A DNA stretch of 64,000 nucleotides from Gammaproteobacteria bacterium (GTDB taxonomy: Bacteria; Pseudomonadota; Gammaproteobacteria; Burkholderiales; Burkholderiaceae_B): NCBI GenBank assembly GCA_030832095.1, contig JAURJT010000052.1, positions 1-64,000 on the forward strand, in the 5' to 3' direction. The notes under the pieces are model-generated. The model did not search any database. It was not told the origin of the DNA and was given only the letters and a program-made list of their open reading frames with translations. Positions 8,740 through 17,555 of the stretch are shown one piece after another. The position numbers and the translations under genes are program-made. The stretch's first letter is position 1; every line of letters begins with the position of its first letter.

Positions 8740-8785
8740 CTTATTTCAAATCCGAGAGTGGCGCGAAAGTTGAGTAGCTTATTTC
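8714..8785. repeat. Duplicated 3' end of a Bug gene (38-bp period)
   Basis: The end of the Bug gene (8714-8751) is repeated at 8752-8785. Both copies encode ESGAKVE followed by TAG, and then share AGCTTATTTCA. Inside the coding part the only differences are at the third base of four consecutive codons (GCC/GCG, AAG/AAA, GTC/GTT, GAA/GAG), all silent. The shared end also contains the last Lys codon and stop of the convergent Bug gene. The pattern suggests that both copies were once translated. Confidence 0.85.
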
Positions 8786-9762
8786 ATACCGATTTTGTTT
8801 TCTCGGATTAATTTCTCTAACGGCTTGGCCTCATCGACTAACATTTTTTCAAAGGCTGCTGTCGTCATTGGGGTGGGGGGTATCGCTTCGTTGGTGAGCC
8901 AGGTTTTCATGGCTGGCTCTTGAATGATTTGATTAATCTCTTTGTTTAACCGTGCGACTAAAGCCTCGGGTAGCCCTTTAGGTGCAAAGACGCCAAGCCC
9001 ATCAATGAGCTTGACCCCAGGCACCGCCCGTTCATTGACAGTGGGCAGATTGGGCAATGTTGGTGAACGCTCGCCGTTTGTCAAAGCGACTGCTCGCGCA
9101 CGATTGTCATTCACATAGGGCTTAGCAAAGAGCCAAGTCGCGAGCATCACATCAACCCGACCCCCAAGAAAATCCGCCATTGAGGCAGCCCCACCCTTGT
9201 AGGGGATATGGACCATATCCAGTTTGCCGAGCGTGTTCATTTGTTCGATTAAGAGATGATACGAGCTGCCAATGCCAACACTTGCGAAACTAATTTTTTG
9301 TGGATTCGCGCGCGCGTAGGCCACTAACTCTTCAATTGTTTTATAGGGTAAGTCTGGTCGTACCAGCATCACCACCGTCATTGGCCCGACAGCAGCCACG
9401 GGGGATAACTTATGTTGCGCCTCGGTGACCGAGTCAATCATGATGTTGCCATACGAGGTGAACAGGATGGTCGCCCCGTTAGGCTGTGAGTTCGACACAA
9501 AGGCAGCGCCGAGATTTGCGCCGGCACCTGGCTTGTTTTCAATTACCACGGGCACATTTAAGGCTGCACTCAGTTGATTGCCAAGGCGGCGGCCAACCGT
9601 ATCAGTGATCGCACCAGGAGGGTAGGGCACAACCAGAGTCACCTGCTTGGTCGGCCACGCGGGTTCGTTTGCAGCCCAAGAGGTTTGAACGAGACAAGCT
9701 TGGATGAATACGAATACGAATACAAATGCGAGTTTGAGGCGTACGATCAAAGCGTGAAGCAT
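8779..9762 (-). CDS. Bug/TctC-family solute-binding protein
   Basis: Periplasmic Bug-family receptor of 327 aa from the ATG at 9762, chosen because CAGGAG lies 6 bases upstream. The start comes two bases after the stop of the CoxG-like gene, so it is translationally coupled to it. The signal peptide is unusually rich in Val and Phe (LAFVFVFVFIQA). The mature part starts AWPTKQVTLVVPYPPGA and includes VVIENKPGAGANLGAAFV. It is the third gene of a ThDP enzyme, CoxG-like, Bug operon, so its ligand may be related to the substrate of that enzyme. No TctA/TctB is nearby. Confidence 0.92.
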   Translation of the reverse strand: MLHALIVRLKLAFVFVFVFIQACLVQTSWAANEPAWPTKQVTLVVPYPPGAITDTVGRRLGNQLSAALNVPVVIENKPGAGANLGAAFVSNSQPNGATILFTSYGNIMIDSVTEAQHKLSPVAAVGPMTVVMLVRPDLPYKTIEELVAYARANPQKISFASVGIGSSYHLLIEQMNTLGKLDMVHIPYKGGAASMADFLGGRVDVMLATWLFAKPYVNDNRARAVALTNGERSPTLPNLPTVNERAVPGVKLIDGLGVFAPKGLPEALVARLNKEINQIIQEPAMKTWLTNEAIPPTPMTTAAFEKMLVDEAKPLEKLIRENKIGMK

Positions 9763-9764
9763 GA

Positions 9765-10448
9765 TTAACTCCTGAGGCCTAGCCACTTTTTGAATTGTTT
9801 AAATTTTGTTCGGATAATTGACCAGAGCAAGGTGTTTGCAGACAGAGCTTCGTTGGTCGGTTCAGGCGCTGGGCGTGCGGCTGCGGTTGCTGCACTGCTT
9901 TGGCCAGCCGTATTTGCGCTGGTCGCGCTTTCGCTGGCGGTCGCTGCTGTGCTTGGCTGTGGGGAGCCCTCGCTTGTCGGTACACTTGCCTCCTTGCTGA
10001 ATTCTTCGGCGCAGCGTTGAGCAAATACATCCATCAACGCTTGCGTGACGGCGATGCCACCCGTGCTGCCGAAATCAGCCAACACACCGCCTAACTCGGC
10101 ATCCGAGGTCAACGCCACGATGCTGGTTGGCTTGCTCGCAGAGGCATCGTCGCGTACGGTGTACACCACGTTGACCTCAGCACGTGCGCCAGCCCGCATG
10201 TCTGCTGCACCGCGCACGTGAAGCTTGCCTGTTAAAGACTCAAAGTCGACTGAGGCGGTAACTTTACCTTTGAACTTAATTTTTTTAGGTCCAAAGGCAA
10301 CTAGCATGCCGCCTAGATAGTTGCCATCATCGTCGCGTCCATCGATGCTGGCGCCCGGCATGCACTTGACCATTCGCTCGACTTCAGCAAAACGCTCAAG
10401 TACTGCAAGGGGCTGACCCGGAACGCGAAACTCTCCTTCGAAGCGCAT
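9765..10448 (-). CDS. CoxG-like SRPBCC-domain protein
   Basis: A 227-aa protein whose first ~145 residues match the carbon-monoxide-dehydrogenase subunit G family (START/SRPBCC fold): FRVPGQPLAVLERF at the N-terminus, VKCMPGAS near 35, and the GKLHVRGAADMRAGARAEV region. CoxG proteins take part in maturation or membrane recruitment of molybdenum hydroxylases. Here no hydroxylase subunits are near; the neighbours are a ThDP enzyme and a Bug receptor. Residues about 150-205 are a low-complexity Ala/Ser/Thr/Pro linker, and the last ~20 residues (LLWSIIRTKFKQFKKWLG) look like a basic amphipathic membrane anchor. The ATG is two bases after the upstream stop. Confidence 0.8.
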   Translation of the reverse strand: MRFEGEFRVPGQPLAVLERFAEVERMVKCMPGASIDGRDDDGNYLGGMLVAFGPKKIKFKGKVTASVDFESLTGKLHVRGAADMRAGARAEVNVVYTVRDDASASKPTSIVALTSDAELGGVLADFGSTGGIAVTQALMDVFAQRCAEEFSKEASVPTSEGSPQPSTAATASESATSANTAGQSSAATAAARPAPEPTNEALSANTLLWSIIRTKFKQFKKWLGLRS

Positions 10449-10450
10449 GC

Positions 10451-12130
10451 TTAGGCGCCTTTGTTTAGTCGACGCAAGAGGGGCGCGCGATTCTCACGGC
10501 CAAAATGTAGCTTGCCGTAGGGGTCGCTCATTTCGGAGGGTGACACGCGAGCATCGATGATGAATAAGCCACCGGCTTTGATGCCTCGCTCAATGGCAGG
10601 CGCGAGTTCAGCTTCAGAAGTGAGTCGTACGCCATCGCCACCAAAGGCTTTTCCGATCGCAGCAAAATCTGCCGACTGCCATTGCGCAAGCGACGGATCA
10701 AACCCTTTTGCTTTGAGCTTGTGCACCTCAGCACCGTAGCCTGCATCGTTCCAAATAATCAGTACCAGTTGAATCTTGTGTCGTGTGACCGTGTAGAGTT
10801 CTTGCAAGTTCATCATGACACTTCCGTCGCCTTCCATCGCAACGTGCGCACGCCCGGGATGCCCGACACTCACGCCGATTGAAAGAGGTAGCGCTTGGCC
10901 CACGGCACCAAAGTGATGCGAGAAGTGAACCAGAGCACCCTCAGGCAAAGCGGTGTACATCGCCGGAAACGAAAAATAATGTGCGGCACCGATGGTGAGC
11001 ACAACATCTTTAGGCAAACCTTGCGATAGATTCTTTGCGAGTAGACGTGGATCCAGACCATCGGTTGGCTTGGTAAAGACGGCGGCTGGTGAGTTCAAAA
11101 TGTCGCGCGTCGCTGCGGTACGAAAACCTTCTTTTTGTACCTTGCGGGCCTCAAGCAGCCTGCTTAAGGCAGCCGCGGTTTTCTTGGCATCACCACAGAC
11201 GTACAGACCAGGGATCACGCCAATCTCATCTGGGGCTGCTTTGATGTCGATGCGTGCGACCTCGGCTGAAGGGAACATGAGACCGCCCTCAGCGGTGTAG
11301 TAACCCAACTCAGCGCCCAGCGCCAACACAAAGTCTGACTCGGCAAACAGGTGCTCGGCAGGTGCCGATGCGAAGGTGCCTGAAATACCCAAGTTGTATT
11401 CTTCGCCAAGAAACAGATCCTTGGCTTGCAGTGAGGTACCGACTAACGCACCAAGTTGCCCGGCGAGTTTAAGAATCTCGGGTTTCGCATTCGCACGTTG
11501 TGCGCCAAGGCCCGCAATAATCACAGGACGTTCGGCAGCGATCAGCTTCTCTAAGAGTGGTTGCAGAGATTCGTCGCTCGGGGCGCCAATCGGCGCAGGC
11601 AAGAAATTGGTCGAGGGCCGGTAGTCAAAATCCCAGTCAAAAGACTGCTCTTGCAGCGCCATATCCAAGTTGAGCACAACAGGGATGCGATGCACGCGTG
11701 CAGCATAAAACGCCTCGGCCATTTCGTCGGCTAAGTTATCGGCGCTGCTGATATCGTGAAACCGAGCACCACAGGCCTCAACAAAGCGTCGTTGATCCAT
11801 GGATTGAATGTTGTTTTTTGCACCTGCAGCAATTTGCCCGGTAATGAGTACCATCTGCGAGCGATTACGCACGGCAATGCTCAGCGAGGTGCCAACTTGG
11901 GTCAGGCCAGGGCCACAGGTGATGGTGCACAAGCCGACTTGGCCTGTCGTGCGCGAGTAGCCATCCGCCATCGAGACGGCACCAGCCTCATTAAAAGAAG
12001 AGACGATATCGATTTTGCCCTGACGCCCTAAAGCGCCCCACAGCGACATATTGCCATCGCCCATCAGACCAAAGAGTGTTTTGCAACCCTCAGCAACCAA
12101 ACCAACCGTGACGGCTTCAAAGACTTTCAT
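10451..12130 (-). CDS. Thiamine-diphosphate-dependent enzyme (acetolactate synthase-like)
   Basis: A 559-aa enzyme with the three-domain ThDP decarboxylase/carboligase plan. The activating Glu is in SFNEAGAVSMADGY (E48), and the ThDP/Mg motif starts at GDGSVMMN and ends at WNDAGYG in the C-terminal domain. The length fits acetolactate synthase, benzoylformate decarboxylase and relatives. The ATG at 12130 has AGGAG nearby. It heads a coupled operon with a CoxG-like protein and a Bug receptor, which is not a biosynthetic acetolactate synthase context (no small subunit). I infer a catabolic 2-oxo-acid decarboxylase or lyase; the substrate is unknown. Confidence 0.85.
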   Translation of the reverse strand: MKVFEAVTVGLVAEGCKTLFGLMGDGNMSLWGALGRQGKIDIVSSFNEAGAVSMADGYSRTTGQVGLCTITCGPGLTQVGTSLSIAVRNRSQMVLITGQIAAGAKNNIQSMDQRRFVEACGARFHDISSADNLADEMAEAFYAARVHRIPVVLNLDMALQEQSFDWDFDYRPSTNFLPAPIGAPSDESLQPLLEKLIAAERPVIIAGLGAQRANAKPEILKLAGQLGALVGTSLQAKDLFLGEEYNLGISGTFASAPAEHLFAESDFVLALGAELGYYTAEGGLMFPSAEVARIDIKAAPDEIGVIPGLYVCGDAKKTAAALSRLLEARKVQKEGFRTAATRDILNSPAAVFTKPTDGLDPRLLAKNLSQGLPKDVVLTIGAAHYFSFPAMYTALPEGALVHFSHHFGAVGQALPLSIGVSVGHPGRAHVAMEGDGSVMMNLQELYTVTRHKIQLVLIIWNDAGYGAEVHKLKAKGFDPSLAQWQSADFAAIGKAFGGDGVRLTSEAELAPAIERGIKAGGLFIIDARVSPSEMSDPYGKLHFGRENRAPLLRRLNKGA

Positions 12131-12263
12131 GTGTGTCTCCTAGGTGACGCACCGCGGGTGGGTGCTTTGTATTTTTACCTATCATAGCAAGTAGATCTCT
12201 AGAAAAAACAATTAAATGCTTGTAGCATGGGCTCCAAGACCATAAACAATCTCGGAGACAGCA

Positions 12264-12662
12264 ATGACTAAGAGTCGATATTTCGTTAAAGAAGCAGATG
12301 TCACCCCCTATAGCCCAGCCAACCATGGCGACACGGTCAACCGTCGTTTGATTGGACCTGAGACCGTGGGGGCTCAGCATCTCGAGGTGTTGTTAGGCGT
12401 GGTGGGCGGCAAGCTTGCCGGTGATGGCGGCGGCGCGTTACCGCATCGTCATCCTGGAATTGAGCAGGTTTGCTACATGCTGTCGGGTCGCGCACGGGCT
12501 GAAGTGGGCGGTGAAACGTGTGAACTAGGCCCAGGGGATTCGTGTTTTTTTCCAGCGAACGAAGTGCATGCGTTTACGCGCATTAGCGAAGAACCTGTGC
12601 GTGTATTGGTGATTTATTCGCCGCCCTACGGAGAGTCAAAAGAAAAGGGCATCGCCGCATAA
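12264..12662 (+). CDS. Cupin-domain protein
   Basis: A 132-aa single-domain cupin. The first metal motif is HRHPGIEQVCYMLSG (near residues 57-71) and the second includes PGDSCFFPANEVHAF (near 94-108), giving two His and a Glu in the first and a His in the second. These are the usual ligands for Fe, Mn or Zn. The start at 12264 has GGAGA upstream. It is divergent from the ThDP-enzyme operon and could act on a related compound as a dioxygenase, isomerase or sensor. The reaction is unknown. Confidence 0.83.
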   Translation: MTKSRYFVKEADVTPYSPANHGDTVNRRLIGPETVGAQHLEVLLGVVGGKLAGDGGGALPHRHPGIEQVCYMLSGRARAEVGGETCELGPGDSCFFPANEVHAFTRISEEPVRVLVIYSPPYGESKEKGIAA

Positions 12663-12678
12663 GGCGGCTTTGCTTTTT
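12654..12678 (+). terminator. Short intrinsic terminator overlapping the cupin stop
   Basis: GCCGC (12654-12658), a 5-base loop that includes the TAA, and GCGGC (12664-12668) are followed by TTTGCTTTTT. The stem is only 5 bp but fully GC. It lies between convergent genes, where a terminator is expected. Confidence 0.5.
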
Positions 12679-12689
12679 GGTTGCCAGCG

Positions 12690-13400
12690 CTAAAGATACA
12701 TCGACGACAGGTCGCCTGCGCGACCTTGTTCGATCAGGCTTTGCTTACTGCCCGAAAATACCGAGGCGCCTTGGCGCAACACGCACACGTCAGTGGATAC
12801 CTTGAGTGCAATGGCCGCCATTTGCTCGCTCAGCATAATGGCGATGTTTGAACTCTTGGCAAAGTCGCTGATGAATTGATAAATTTGAGTCGTGATTAAA
12901 GGCGCAAGGCCAAGCGACGGCTCATCTAACAACAAGACGCGTGGCGAGCGAATCGTGGCACATGACAAGATCATCATTTGTTGCTGACCGCCGCTTAATA
13001 AGCCAGCGTGTATTTTTGCTTTTTCTGCCAAGATCGGAAAGCGAGCGTACACATCATCGACGGCGGGTTTAAGTAGCACTCGTCTTGTTCCAAAGCGCCA
13101 GGCCAGTCGTAAATTTTCTTCAACGGTTAAATGACGAAACAGGCGGCGACCTTCCATGGCATGGGCAATGCCCAAACGAGAGCGCTCGTGTGCTCCTAAG
13201 CGCGTGATGTCTGTGCCGTCGAGCTTGATCGAGCCTGAGGTGATGAGGTTTAAGCCCGAAATCGCCCGAAGCAACGAAGACTTACCTGCACCATTCGCAC
13301 CAAGAATCGCCGTAATCAAACCGTCCTTCGCACCACCCGAAAAGTTTTTAACGGCTTTGATGGCGCCGTAGCTGACTGATAAATCAGTGATCTCAAGCAT
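12690..13400 (-). CDS. livF: LivF-type ABC transporter ATP-binding protein (second system)
   Basis: ATPase subunit of the second branched-chain-amino-acid-type ABC importer, 236 aa from the ATG at 13400. That start is preferred over the ATG at 13412 because GAGGTG lies 4 bases before it; it overlaps the LivM-LivG stop by 8 bases. Walker A (GANGAGKSS) and the signature LSGGQQQM are present, and Walker B reads VLLLDEPSLGLA. It is the last gene of an operon with binding protein, LivH and LivM-LivG, the same order as the system at 242-4869. The two LivF proteins are clearly different in sequence, so this is not a recent duplication. Confidence 0.93.
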   Translation of the reverse strand: MLEITDLSVSYGAIKAVKNFSGGAKDGLITAILGANGAGKSSLLRAISGLNLITSGSIKLDGTDITRLGAHERSRLGIAHAMEGRRLFRHLTVEENLRLAWRFGTRRVLLKPAVDDVYARFPILAEKAKIHAGLLSGGQQQMMILSCATIRSPRVLLLDEPSLGLAPLITTQIYQFISDFAKSSNIAIMLSEQMAAIALKVSTDVCVLRQGASVFSGSKQSLIEQGRAGDLSSMYL

Positions 13401-15231
13401 GCTGCACCTCATCGTCCCCGAGATAGGCCGCGATTACCTTTGGGTCTTGACGCATCCCGAGCATGTCACCTTTAAAGATAATCGAGCCACTATCGAGCAC
13501 AACAACTTCGTCGACTAGGCCGGTTAAAAAGTCCATGTGATGCTCAATCAATAAAACCGTGATGCCCAGATGTTTGAGTTTGACGAGAATTTTGGCAAGC
13601 CGGGTCATCTCAACATCCGACAAGCCAGCTGCGGGCTCATCGAGCAAGATAATCTTTGGTCGCGCCAAGAGCGCTCTGCCAAGCTCAGTCATTCGTCTGT
13701 AGCCGTAAGGCAGACTTTCAACCGCTTGATCTGCAACCGCCTCGATATCCAGCAATTGCAAAATCTCGTTACATTGCTCTAGTGCTTGGGCCTCTTGCAG
13801 ACGCACACGCGGCATTGATAAACCCGCTTCAAGCCAGGTGTAGTGCATGATGGCGTGCGCGCCCAACATAATATTTTCGCGAACGGTGAAATGAGGCACC
13901 AGGCGCGGGTCTTGAAACGTTCGTACGACACCCATCTTGGCCATCTCCACATCCGCTCGGGCCGTGACATCTGTGCCTTGCAAGAACACCTGACCAGAGG
14001 TCGGCGGAAACACGCCTGCGATGATATTGACCAGAGTGCTTTTACCAGAGCCGTTTGGGCCCACCAGTGCAGTGATGTGACCAGCCTGAATATCGAGCGA
14101 CACGGAGTTGAGAGCGACGAGGCCACCGAACCGCATGGTGATCTCCTGCACCTTAATGTCGGCGGATACCGATTGAATTTTTAAAAATTGGGGCTCATTT
14201 GTTTTGCTGCTTGCAGCGGTAGTTTGCCGCTGTTGTTCAACGGCCGTCGTCAGCCAAGTTTGTCGAATAAAGCGAGGGGGCAAAAACAATAGGCCACCGA
14301 TTCCTTGCCTAAAAAGAATCAAGGTGAACGTTAGAATCAAGCCATAAGCGATGAATTGATATTCAGCGAATAGTTGTAACTGTTCGGGTAAGAAGGTGAA
14401 GAAAATCGCGCTAATGACTTGACCTGCGCTTGACCAAAGGCCGCCGACAATCGCCACGACCAAGACTTCAATCGAACGTGAAATGGCAAAACTTTCAGGG
14501 CCCAGGTAACCAACAAGATGCGCGTAAAAGCCACCAGAAATCCCAGCGAGCAAGCCACTCAGCGCATAAGCGAGTTGTTTGGTTTGTCGGCGAGCGATCC
14601 CAACGCTGCCGGCTGCGAGTTCACTGTAGTGCATGACGAAGAGCGAACGCCCTAGGCGACTCTGAGAAAAGTTTCTGATAAAAATCATTGAGCAGGCCGT
14701 GATCAGTAGCAGCACGCGAAAGTAATCGATCGTGCTGAATTTGTGGCCCAAGATGATCAAGGTGCCTAGGCCTGCAGAAGGCACGCCGCTTAACCCCATC
14801 ACGCCTCCAGTCAGGTCCGTCCATTCGCGAGCAACCTCTAGAAAGATTTGACCAAAGCCTAGCGTCATCATTGCCAAATACACTTCTTTGACGCGTCCGG
14901 CAGGGTACGACAGCAAATAGGCGATAAGACTCGAAACGACTGCGGCAACGGGGATCGTTAAAAATAGATTCAACCCAAAGGTCTTTGCGATAATCGCACT
15001 GCCGTATGCGCCAATCCCAAAAAACGCTGCGTGCCCCAAGGAGATTTGCCCCGCCATCCCAGTCAAGACGTTGATGCTTTGAGTAAACAGAATCGATACG
15101 AGCGCAAAGCTAAGAATTTGCAACGTCGCGCCGCGCAAGTAGGGTGCGCCAAAAAAGACGACCACAAACAGCACAAGCAGCGCGAGGGGATGAGTCGCCA
15201 GTTTGGTTAACAATGTACGCGTTGAGTTCAT
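13393..15231 (-). CDS. LivM-LivG fusion protein (second system)
   Basis: A 612-aa fusion of a LivM-type permease (about 1-320) and a LivG-type ATPase (about 357-612), with a Gln/Thr/Ser-rich linker between. Walker A (GPNGSGKST) is at about 391-399, the signature is LPYGYRR (conserved Gly present), and Walker B is IILLDEPAAGLSD. Unlike the first fusion in this window, the signature here is near normal. The start overlaps the LivH stop by 4 bases (15228-15231). The context indicates an inner-membrane importer half that carries its own ATPase. Confidence 0.93.
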   Translation of the reverse strand: MNSTRTLLTKLATHPLALLVLFVVVFFGAPYLRGATLQILSFALVSILFTQSINVLTGMAGQISLGHAAFFGIGAYGSAIIAKTFGLNLFLTIPVAAVVSSLIAYLLSYPAGRVKEVYLAMMTLGFGQIFLEVAREWTDLTGGVMGLSGVPSAGLGTLIILGHKFSTIDYFRVLLLITACSMIFIRNFSQSRLGRSLFVMHYSELAAGSVGIARRQTKQLAYALSGLLAGISGGFYAHLVGYLGPESFAISRSIEVLVVAIVGGLWSSAGQVISAIFFTFLPEQLQLFAEYQFIAYGLILTFTLILFRQGIGGLLFLPPRFIRQTWLTTAVEQQRQTTAASSKTNEPQFLKIQSVSADIKVQEITMRFGGLVALNSVSLDIQAGHITALVGPNGSGKSTLVNIIAGVFPPTSGQVFLQGTDVTARADVEMAKMGVVRTFQDPRLVPHFTVRENIMLGAHAIMHYTWLEAGLSMPRVRLQEAQALEQCNEILQLLDIEAVADQAVESLPYGYRRMTELGRALLARPKIILLDEPAAGLSDVEMTRLAKILVKLKHLGITVLLIEHHMDFLTGLVDEVVVLDSGSIIFKGDMLGMRQDPKVIAAYLGDDEVQHA

Positions 15232-16112
15232 GCTTTCGAGACCTCGGCACGGCCAAAAAAGCCCTCGGGTCGCAGGGCCAACATGGCGATTAAGAGCGCG
15301 AAGGCGATTCCATGTTCGGCCGCTGTTGAAATATAGCCTCCAACAAGCTTGCCAATAATCCCAACGATAATACCGCCTATCAGGGCGCCGGCTGAGCTAC
15401 CCATTCCGCCGAGCACCGCAGCGACAAAGCCCATGAGTACTAACTCAAACCCAAAGGCGGGGTCTACGGTGCCACTAATTTGTGCGGTGAGGATGCCAGC
15501 GATACCTGCCAAGATGCTGGATAAAACGAACGAGCCAGAGACGATCAGATTGACGGGCAGGCCTTGCACAATGGCAAGCTCCATGTCCTGAGCGGTGCCT
15601 CGAATCGCGGTGCCTAAAACGGTATAGCGGGTGAGGCCCTCTAACACCACAATAATCAAGATTGAGACAACAAAGATTGAAACGTACTGCAAAGAAATAT
15701 TTTGGCCACCAATATCGATCACATCTTGAACGGTGAATAGCACTTCAGGAAACGGAATGGCCTGCGAGCCAAAAAACTTTGAAGTGATGCCTTGAAGCAA
15801 AATTCCAAAACCCAGCGTGGCAATCACCCAGCCCATGCTGCCCGCAGTCTTGAGTGCCGGGCGCACTGCGATGCGTTCAACGATGACGCCAACCAAGGCA
15901 ACGATTGCCACACCTGCAATGACGCCAATACCATTGCTGATCCCTTGAGCCGTCAACAGCGCAGTGGATATCGCGCACAACATCATGACTGCACCTTGTC
16001 CAAAATTAAGCGTTTTGGTGGTCCAGAACGTTAAATTTAGACCGACGGCAACGAGTGCATAGACTGAGCCGACGCACGCCCCTGCAATCACTAAAGAGAG
16101 AAAAAAATCCAT
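15228..16112 (-). CDS. livH: LivH-type ABC transporter permease (second system)
   Basis: Inner-membrane permease, about 294 aa from the ATG at 16112. The frame stays open to a GTG at 16145, but that codon lies inside a stable hairpin (16143-16158), and the family usually begins with the hydrophobic MDFFLSLVIAGA segment. About eight membrane helices and the Gly-rich loop FVAAVLGGMGSSAGALIGG are visible. The stop overlaps the fusion gene start by 4 bases. No clear Shine-Dalgarno precedes the ATG, so the start remains uncertain. Confidence 0.88.
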   Translation of the reverse strand: MDFFLSLVIAGACVGSVYALVAVGLNLTFWTTKTLNFGQGAVMMLCAISTALLTAQGISNGIGVIAGVAIVALVGVIVERIAVRPALKTAGSMGWVIATLGFGILLQGITSKFFGSQAIPFPEVLFTVQDVIDIGGQNISLQYVSIFVVSILIIVVLEGLTRYTVLGTAIRGTAQDMELAIVQGLPVNLIVSGSFVLSSILAGIAGILTAQISGTVDPAFGFELVLMGFVAAVLGGMGSSAGALIGGIIVGIIGKLVGGYISTAAEHGIAFALLIAMLALRPEGFFGRAEVSKA

Positions 16113-16142
16113 GTTGAGGGCATAGCCTGCAAACGTTGAGAT

Positions 16143-16158
16143 CACCCCCGAAGGGGTG
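16143..16158 (-). other. cUUCGg tetraloop hairpin in the ABC operon leader of livH
   Basis: On the minus strand CACCCC, UUCG and GGGGTG form a perfect 6-bp stem with the extra-stable C(UUCG)G loop. It sits between the binding-protein stop (16193) and the livH start. There is no T-run. Such intercistronic hairpins often protect the upstream message from 3' exonucleases, which would give more binding protein than permease. Confidence 0.65.
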
Positions 16159-16192
16159 CGTATTGACTCAGTGACTGATGAGGGACGGGTGC

Positions 16193-17410
16193 TTACTCAA
16201 CAACAGGTTTAAGGTACAGAGCCCCAGCGGCCGATTTATTGATTTCAAATAAACCTAAATCCTCTGGTTTAAAGGCTTCGTGCAGCTCGGCGGTCAAGGT
16301 GATAGATGGAATCGATACGCCCGGTAGCCCCTTGGTTTGATTCAATGCGGCAATTACCGCAGCAGGCGCTGTTGAGCCTGCGCGTTTAATTGCGTCAAGC
16401 AAGACTACCGCACAGTCGTAACCGTTACCTACAACGGTAGCCATCGAAATTTGTGGGTTTGCAGCGTCAGAGCCATACCAGCGATCGGTGCCGTGTGCGG
16501 CGCGATACTGATCAACAAAGTTTTGTGCGTAGGCTGGTAAGGGTCTTTGACCAAAGGCAGCGGGGCTGACTGAACGCGTGCCAATTGCTAAATCACCCGC
16601 ACCTTCAAGGTAGGGTGCGGTGACGGCGCCGGTCGAACCGAACAGGGGCACTTTAACGTTTGCCCGGCTCATATTTTTACGAATCACAGCAAAGTCAGCA
16701 CCTAACCCTACGACTAAGATTGCATCAACTTGGCTGCGTTGCAAACGTGCGACCTGCGAGGTCATGTCTTGGCTGCGTTGGTTATAGGACTCGATCTGAA
16801 CCTTTGCAGCAGGATTGGTGGCCGCGATTGATTTTTTGACGAGCTCGGCACCCGTGACACCGTACGCGGTGCTTTCATGGATGACACCGATGTTTTTGTA
16901 CTGTTTGCCTAAGAGTTGGCCCAGGCGATTGGCTTCAGATTCGTTGGTGATCGCCATCGACACGACGTTTTTACGTGGTGGTTGTTCTTTACCTTTTGGA
17001 TAAATCACAGAAGGGGATTGCGCGAGGGGATTACAAGTTGGGCGACCGTCGGCTTCAAGCATGTCCATGGTGGCCAGTGAGGGGCCGCTGCCCGCTGGTG
17101 CGATGATTGCGACAATATCTTTATTATCAAGAATGCGGCGCATGTTTTGCACGGCCTTGTCTGGCACCAGCTGATCATCCATGGCTTCGGCAAGTTCAAT
17201 TTTTCTGCCGTTGATGCCACCTTTTTTATTCCATTCGTCGATGGCAAGCATGACCCCTCGACGATTGCCTTCACCAAATTCGTTGAACGGCCCAGTAAGC
17301 GCTGTCGTCATACCAAGCTTGATGGTTTGTTGCGCACTGGCGATTGGACTCGCCAACAATAGCGCCGCGGCGATCAGGGTCAAACTGCTATAACTTTTAG
17401 AACTAGTCAT
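16193..17410 (-). CDS. LivK-type periplasmic ligand-binding protein (second system)
   Basis: A 405-aa periplasmic binding protein (Peripla_BP_6), first gene of the second ABC operon. It has a Sec signal (TLIAAALLLASPIASAQQ), unlike the Tat-type signal of the first system. The mature part starts TIKLGMTTALTGPFNEFG. The start at 17410 is preceded by AAAAGGAGA. LivH, LivM-LivG and LivF follow on the same strand. The ligand is unknown; aromatic acids or amino acids are usual for such receptors. Confidence 0.91.
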   Translation of the reverse strand: MTSSKSYSSLTLIAAALLLASPIASAQQTIKLGMTTALTGPFNEFGEGNRRGVMLAIDEWNKKGGINGRKIELAEAMDDQLVPDKAVQNMRRILDNKDIVAIIAPAGSGPSLATMDMLEADGRPTCNPLAQSPSVIYPKGKEQPPRKNVVSMAITNESEANRLGQLLGKQYKNIGVIHESTAYGVTGAELVKKSIAATNPAAKVQIESYNQRSQDMTSQVARLQRSQVDAILVVGLGADFAVIRKNMSRANVKVPLFGSTGAVTAPYLEGAGDLAIGTRSVSPAAFGQRPLPAYAQNFVDQYRAAHGTDRWYGSDAANPQISMATVVGNGYDCAVVLLDAIKRAGSTAPAAVIAALNQTKGLPGVSIPSITLTAELHEAFKPEDLGLFEINKSAAGALYLKPVVE

Positions 17411-17555
17411 GAAGGTCTCCTTTTGGTCTCGTATTTAAGTCACATCTGCGGCGACCTAATTTTTAGTATTTTTTGTATTCTGCCTGAAATTTGCGAATCA
17501 CGGTGAGTCTTATTTCTATAGGCCTGATTCTTAAGCAGCTGAGCGCTGGCAGATT

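Noticed and set aside
8502-8777. Plus-strand open frame ending in the same ESGAKVE residues as the Bug gene
   Set aside because: Most of it is another frame of the intact Bug gene and reads as Arg-rich nonsense; only its last eight codons are meaningful, and these are explained by the duplicated tail.
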